Assembly: GCA_900764115.1 (NCBI GenBank)
Contig: CAAFMR010000375.1
Coordinates: 1-9,243, forward strand
Reading direction: 5' to 3'
From: Clostridia bacterium
Lineage (GTDB): Bacteria; Bacillota; Clostridia; Oscillospirales; Acutalibacteraceae
DNA length: 9,243 bases
The translations under genes and the position numbers were made by a program. This document shows, in pieces, positions 5,645 to 9,243 of the stretch. The notes under the pieces are model-generated. The model saw nothing but the letters and a program-made list of their open reading frames with translations. It had not been told where the DNA came from and did not search any database. Each line of letters starts with the position of its first letter. Positions within the stretch are counted from its first letter, which is position 1.

Positions 5645-7255
5645 ATGCACTTCTACCGTTCCAGCAGCGAGCTATCCACATCCGCCCCCCGCAGCGTGGC
5701 GCTGGGGGTGTTTGACGGGCTGCATCCCGGTCATCGGGCGGTCATCGCCGCCGCCCTGCAGGCCGGCAATGGATACTGCACCGTCTACACCTTTCGCTCC
5801 GGCACCGTCACCACCAAGGCGCCGAACCGGCAGCTCTGCACCGACGAGGAGCGCCGCCGTCTGCTGGAACAGCAGGATGTCACCGAGCTGATTGAGGAGG
5901 ATTTTGCCGCCGTGCGGGCGCTGACCCCGGAGGCGTTTGTGGATACCATCCTGCGGGACAGGCTTCACGCCACCGCCCTGACCTGTGGCTATAACTACCG
6001 TTTCGGCAAAGACGGCGCCGGAGATGTAGCTCTGCTGCAAACACTTTGTGCCCAGCGGCATATGGCTCTCACCGTCGTGCCCCCGGTCTCCGTGGACGGG
6101 CAGCCGGTCAGCGCCACCGCCATCCGGCAACAGTTGGCGGCGGGGGATATGCCGGCGGTGCGGCGGCGGCTCAGCCGCTGCTGGGGGCTGTCGCTGCCGG
6201 TGGTGAGCGGACAGCATTTGGGCGGTAGGCTGGGAATGCCCACCGTCAACCAGCCCATTCCGGCGGCGCTGGCGCTGCCCCGGTTCGGGGTCTATGCCTC
6301 TGCGGTGGAGATCGGCGACGAAACCTACGTGGGCGTCACCAATATCGGCATACGCCCCACCGTGGGCGCCGCCGCCCCGCTGGCGGAAACCTGGATTCAG
6401 GATTTCAGCGGCGATCTGTACGGGCAGACTGTGCGGGTCTATCCGGTGGAATTTCTGCGCCCGGAGCAGAAATTTGCCGACCTGGACACCCTCACGGCGC
6501 AGGTGCATCGGGACGCCGCCGCTGCCCGGGCGGTATTTGCCCCCACCGGGCGTATCCGGGCGGTGCTGTTCGACTATGACGATACCCTCCACCGGCGGGA
6601 CGATGCCTTTTCTGCCGCCGCCGCGGACTTTGTCGCCCGGTATTATCCCGAACGCCCCGCCGCCGCGCAGGCGGCGCTGGCAAGGGATATGGTTGCCTTT
6701 AATGACTATGGCTACCGGATGCCCTGCAGCTATCCGGAATTTATCGCCCGTTATCTGCCCTCCTCCGGAGAACCGACGGAGGAGGACATTGTCCGGGGGC
6801 TGCGGTATTTCTGTCTGGCTTTCGCCGGGCACTGCCGGCTGCTGCCGGATGCGGCAGGCACGCTGGCAGCCTTGCGCCGCCGGGGGCTGCGGCTGGGGCT
6901 GATCACCAACGGCGACTCCCGGCTGCAAAACGACAAAGTAGACCTGAGCGGGCTGCGGCCGCTGTTGGATCTGTCCGCCGTTTCCGGAGATGAGGGCATC
7001 CACAAGCCCGACCCCCGGCTGTTCCGGCGGGTTGCCGCCCAGTTGGGCGTGGCGGCGGCGGATTGCCTGTTTGTGGGGGATAATGTGCGCAACGACATCG
7101 AGGGGGCGCTGGGCGCCGGGATGCAGGCGGCATGGATTGATATTGGACACCCGGCGGAGCATCCCAGCTATGACCGCCCGGTGCCGGCGGCGGCGCGCCG
7201 CGTCCACTGTCTGGGCGAGCTGCTGGCGCTGCCGGAATTGGCAGAAAAACCGTGA
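5645..7255 (+). CDS. ribF: RibF (riboflavin kinase/FAD synthetase) fused to a HAD-family phosphatase
   Basis: One uninterrupted frame of 536 residues encodes three domains. Residues about 1-180 are the FAD synthetase (nucleotidyltransferase) part, with GVFDGLHPGH at 21-30, TCGYNYRFGKDGAGD and VSATAIRQQL. Residues about 180-303 are the riboflavin kinase part, with GRLGMPTVN, RFGVYASAVE, GVTNIGIRPTV and FSGDLYG. Residues about 306-536 are a complete HAD hydrolase with all four motifs: DYDDTL (nucleophile D310, acid D312), LITNGDS (T421), HKPDP (K454) and VGDNVRNDIEGA (D479, D484), with a helical C1-type cap between motifs I and II. Known RibF makes FMN and then FAD from riboflavin and is about 310 residues, so the HAD part is an addition. 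Inferred substrates for the HAD part are FMN/FAD or the ribitylaminopyrimidine phosphate of riboflavin synthesis. The start at 5645 follows the Shine-Dalgarno spacing. Confidence 0.93.
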   Translation: MHFYRSSSELSTSAPRSVALGVFDGLHPGHRAVIAAALQAGNGYCTVYTFRSGTVTTKAPNRQLCTDEERRRLLEQQDVTELIEEDFAAVRALTPEAFVDTILRDRLHATALTCGYNYRFGKDGAGDVALLQTLCAQRHMALTVVPPVSVDGQPVSATAIRQQLAAGDMPAVRRRLSRCWGLSLPVVSGQHLGGRLGMPTVNQPIPAALALPRFGVYASAVEIGDETYVGVTNIGIRPTVGAAAPLAETWIQDFSGDLYGQTVRVYPVEFLRPEQKFADLDTLTAQVHRDAAAARAVFAPTGRIRAVLFDYDDTLHRRDDAFSAAAADFVARYYPERPAAAQAALARDMVAFNDYGYRMPCSYPEFIARYLPSSGEPTEEDIVRGLRYFCLAFAGHCRLLPDAAGTLAALRRRGLRLGLITNGDSRLQNDKVDLSGLRPLLDLSAVSGDEGIHKPDPRLFRRVAAQLGVAAADCLFVGDNVRNDIEGALGAGMQAAWIDIGHPAEHPSYDRPVPAAARRVHCLGELLALPELAEKP

Positions 7256-7277
7256 GACATTGAAAAGAGGGGTCGCT

Positions 7278-8249
7278 ATGAAGATGGGAACCGTTATCCG
7301 ACGGATACTGGCGGTGCTGGGGGTGACGCTGGCGGCGGTCATTGTGGCGTTTTTTGCCGCCGTCACCGTGATCTGCAAGGGTCCGTCCACCCAAGCCCGG
7401 GGGCTGTTTGTCTCCACGGTGATGGAAACCAGCGCCGCCAAGTTTTTAGCCAAACTGTATTTCTCCGAGGCGGAGATCGACGCCATCCAGCAGCAAAACG
7501 CGGTCATTGAAGTCGATCTGGTGACCGATGACACCGCCATCGCCCCCGAGGATCCGGAAGACTCCCAACCGGAGATTGCTGTGGAGGATGTGTCCGGCGG
7601 CACCTTCAAGGGGAAAATGATGATCGTGCGCGACCCCAAGCGGCTGTATGTGGGCACCTCCGGTCCCTACAACGGGGAGGCGGGCAAAAAGCTAGAGGAT
7701 CTGGTGCAGAGCCATGGGGCTGTGGCAGGCATTAACGCCGGCGGCTTTGAAGATGAAAAGGGGATGGGCAACGGCGGCACCCCCATCGGCATTGTCATCA
7801 GCGGCGGGCAGCTGGTGTTTGGCTCCCGCTCCGCCACCACCTCGGTGATCGGGTTTAACGGCAACGGCAAGCTGATCGTGGGCAGGATGACAGCGGCAGC
7901 GGCGCTGGAAAAGGGCGTGCAAGAGGCGGTGTCCTTCGGACCGGTGCTGGTCGCCAACGGACAGCCGGCGCCGGTAGCCGGTACCGGCGGCGGGCTGAAT
8001 CCCCGCACCGCCATCGGTCAGCGGGCGGACGGCTCCGTGCTGCTGCTGGTCATTGACGGGCGCCAGTCCCACAGCCTGGGCGCCAGCTATAAGGATTGCC
8101 AGACGGTGATGCTCCGCTATGGCGCCGTCAACGCTGCCAATCTGGACGGCGGCTCCTCCACGCTGATGATCTATGAAGGAAAAGCCGTCAACTATTGTGC
8201 CAGTCTGTACGGCTCCCGGGAAATTCCCACGTCGTTTCTGGTGCGCTGA
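7278..8249 (+). CDS. Membrane-anchored phosphodiester glycosidase family protein (NAGPA-like)
   Basis: The 323-residue product has a short basic start (RR at 8-9) and one hydrophobic segment at about 10-33, so it is probably a signal-anchored protein facing outside. A spacer rich in Asp/Glu (about 80-105) leads to a phosphodiester glycosidase domain (NAGPA/DUF2233 family) from about 107 to the end. Visible family motifs are AGINAGGF at 150-157, GTPIGIVISGGQLVFG, FGPVLVANG at 220-228, NPRTAIGQ at 241-248, LLLVIDGR and NLDGGSSTLM at 288-297. The human member removes GlcNAc from mannose-6-phosphate diesters; bacterial members are often linked to exopolysaccharide or wall glycans, but the substrate here is unknown. 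AGAGGGG at 7266-7272 supports the ATG at 7278; the frame is open further upstream only because it runs through ribF in another frame. It follows ribF by 22 bp and is probably co-transcribed. Confidence 0.9.
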   Translation: MKMGTVIRRILAVLGVTLAAVIVAFFAAVTVICKGPSTQARGLFVSTVMETSAAKFLAKLYFSEAEIDAIQQQNAVIEVDLVTDDTAIAPEDPEDSQPEIAVEDVSGGTFKGKMMIVRDPKRLYVGTSGPYNGEAGKKLEDLVQSHGAVAGINAGGFEDEKGMGNGGTPIGIVISGGQLVFGSRSATTSVIGFNGNGKLIVGRMTAAAALEKGVQEAVSFGPVLVANGQPAPVAGTGGGLNPRTAIGQRADGSVLLLVIDGRQSHSLGASYKDCQTVMLRYGAVNAANLDGGSSTLMIYEGKAVNYCASLYGSREIPTSFLVR

Positions 8250-8264
8250 GAGGGGGATATACCG

Positions 8265-9243
8265 ATGCATTCACATCACGCCAAAGTCCACCGCCCCGGA
8301 TTCGGCAGGTGGCTTTTGCTGCTGGCTGGCATCTATGCCGTGCTAATTGCCGTGGGGGCGGGCATCTTTTGGGGCTATCTCAAACGATATGAAAGAAACC
8401 ATCCCGTGGGGGCGATGAACGCCTATTTTGCACAGCTCAGGCAAGGAAAGCGGGATGCCATTCTGGCGGACAGCGGATTCCCCTTCAACGAGATCAACAC
8501 CCCCGATGTTTATTGGCGCTATCTGGAAGAAAAATACGCCCGGGGCGACCGCCGCTGGCAATACGCCGAGATGCCCCAGACAGAGGGTAAAACCGTTTAT
8601 GACGTCTATGCGGAGGATAAGCGTTATGGCTCGCTGACATTAGACCGGCAGCCGGACGGCTGGCATATCTGCTCCGACTATACCCTGCAAACGCTGACCG
8701 TCATCGCCGCGGGAGAGCCGCAGATGAACGGCGTCGACCTGACCGCTTACCGCACCGGCGAAACCACGGTGGAGATTTTCGCCGGGGGCAGCGGCGATCC
8801 GCCCGCCACCGGCACCTATACCGTCCCCTGTCTGCAGGAGGGGACATTCACCCTTAACGGGGAAACGCCGCTTCTGGAGCGGGATGGCGATATCACGCTG
8901 CATTTATCGCCGGCGGTATCGGAACCGGACAGGCAGGCGCTCACCGCTCTAAGCGAAGCTGTTGCCCGCACCTATGCCGCCTATATCAGCGGCGATGCGC
9001 CCCTGTCGGAGCTGACCGCCTATTTGGAGAGCGGCACCGATTTCAGCCGCCAGGTGAAGGCATACAGCAGCTACTATTATAACAAGCACAATTCCATCGA
9101 CTTTCAGCAGCTGCAGGTCAGCGCACCGGCGGCGTGGTCTGCCGATGCATTTACTGCAGACGTTTCCTTCGATTTCGTTGTGCGCCGCACCTACGACAGC
9201 CACACCTACCCCACCCGATACCGCATAACCTTCTGGCGCAGCA
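8265..9243 (+). CDS. Unrecognised single-pass membrane protein, 3' truncated by window end
   Basis: The frame is open from the ATG at 8265 to the last base (326 codons and no stop), so the gene continues beyond the window. AGGGGG at 8251-8256, eight bases upstream, supports the start, only 15 bp after the glycosidase gene. The protein has a His/basic N-terminus, one transmembrane segment at about residues 16-39 followed by KRYER, and then a predicted outer portion. Two stretches look like repeats of one fold: about 47-145 (PVGAMNAYFAQLRQGKRDAI, with a WHICSDYT end) and from about 226 (ALTALSEAVARTYAAYISGD, then alternating strands). Both recall NTF2-like domains with a helix followed by a curved sheet, as in membrane proteins of the TcaA type; this is an inference from pattern only. 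No catalytic motif is seen. A role outside the membrane together with its neighbour is plausible, but function is unknown. Confidence 0.85.
   Translation, partial: MHSHHAKVHRPGFGRWLLLLAGIYAVLIAVGAGIFWGYLKRYERNHPVGAMNAYFAQLRQGKRDAILADSGFPFNEINTPDVYWRYLEEKYARGDRRWQYAEMPQTEGKTVYDVYAEDKRYGSLTLDRQPDGWHICSDYTLQTLTVIAAGEPQMNGVDLTAYRTGETTVEIFAGGSGDPPATGTYTVPCLQEGTFTLNGETPLLERDGDITLHLSPAVSEPDRQALTALSEAVARTYAAYISGDAPLSELTAYLESGTDFSRQVKAYSSYYYNKHNSIDFQQLQVSAPAAWSADAFTADVSFDFVVRRTYDSHTYPTRYRITFWRS

Noticed and set aside
6990..7277. A longer N-terminus for the phosphodiester glycosidase starting at 6990
   Set aside because: The extra 96 codons overlap the HAD coding region in another frame and are Arg/Cys/Pro-rich. 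A Shine-Dalgarno site and a signal-anchor sequence begin exactly at the ATG at 7278.
5672..7657. A 661-codon open frame on the minus strand opposite ribF-HAD
   Set aside because: Its product is rich in Gly, Arg, Pro, His and Gln without any domain motif, and it lies opposite a gene with intact catalytic motifs. It is the expected antisense shadow of G+C-rich codons.

Overview
The window is G+C-rich (by eye about 60%) and carries the classic Firmicutes translation/ribosome-maturation operon in its usual order: ylxR (rnpM) - ylxQ - infB - [390-bp gap] - rbfA - nrnA - truB - ribF. All genes lie on the + strand. This order, the Firmicutes-type NrnA instead of an Orn oligoribonuclease, and the high G+C together suggest a G+C-rich member of Clostridia, for example a gut Oscillospiraceae/Ruminococcaceae relative. 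The family is an inference; no rRNA or species marker is present.

Layout. (1) 16-2970: RNase P modulator/nucleoid-associated YlxR, L7Ae-type YlxQ and initiation factor IF2, translationally coupled by 11-bp and 4-bp overlaps. nusA probably lies just upstream. (2) 2971-3360: a gene-free gap that splits the operon. Its first half, together with the last bases of infB, holds two tandem diverged copies of a highly palindromic element. The copies share a CTGAACA hairpin loop, a CAAATATnnCCTTG arm and a GGGTnTCTGCnCC tail, while their paired stem bases have changed in a compensatory way. The second half is a possible folded leader for rbfA. (3) 3361-4684: RbfA and the DHH/DHHA1 nuclease/phosphatase NrnA, overlapping by 11 bp. 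(4) 4685-4744: a short gap with a strong stem-loop. (5) 4745-7255: TruB, then a RibF that is fused in one open frame to a complete HAD-superfamily phosphatase. (6) 7278-9243: two envelope proteins, a membrane-anchored phosphodiester glycosidase (NAGPA family) and an unrecognised single-pass membrane protein that runs off the window end.

How the genes fit together. The first seven genes serve translation initiation, 30S and tRNA maturation, RNA turnover and flavin cofactor synthesis. The two distal genes are likely co-transcribed by spacing but act outside the membrane. The two points most worth following up are the covarying tandem structured element between infB and rbfA, and the three-domain flavin enzyme (FAD synthetase, riboflavin kinase, HAD hydrolase).
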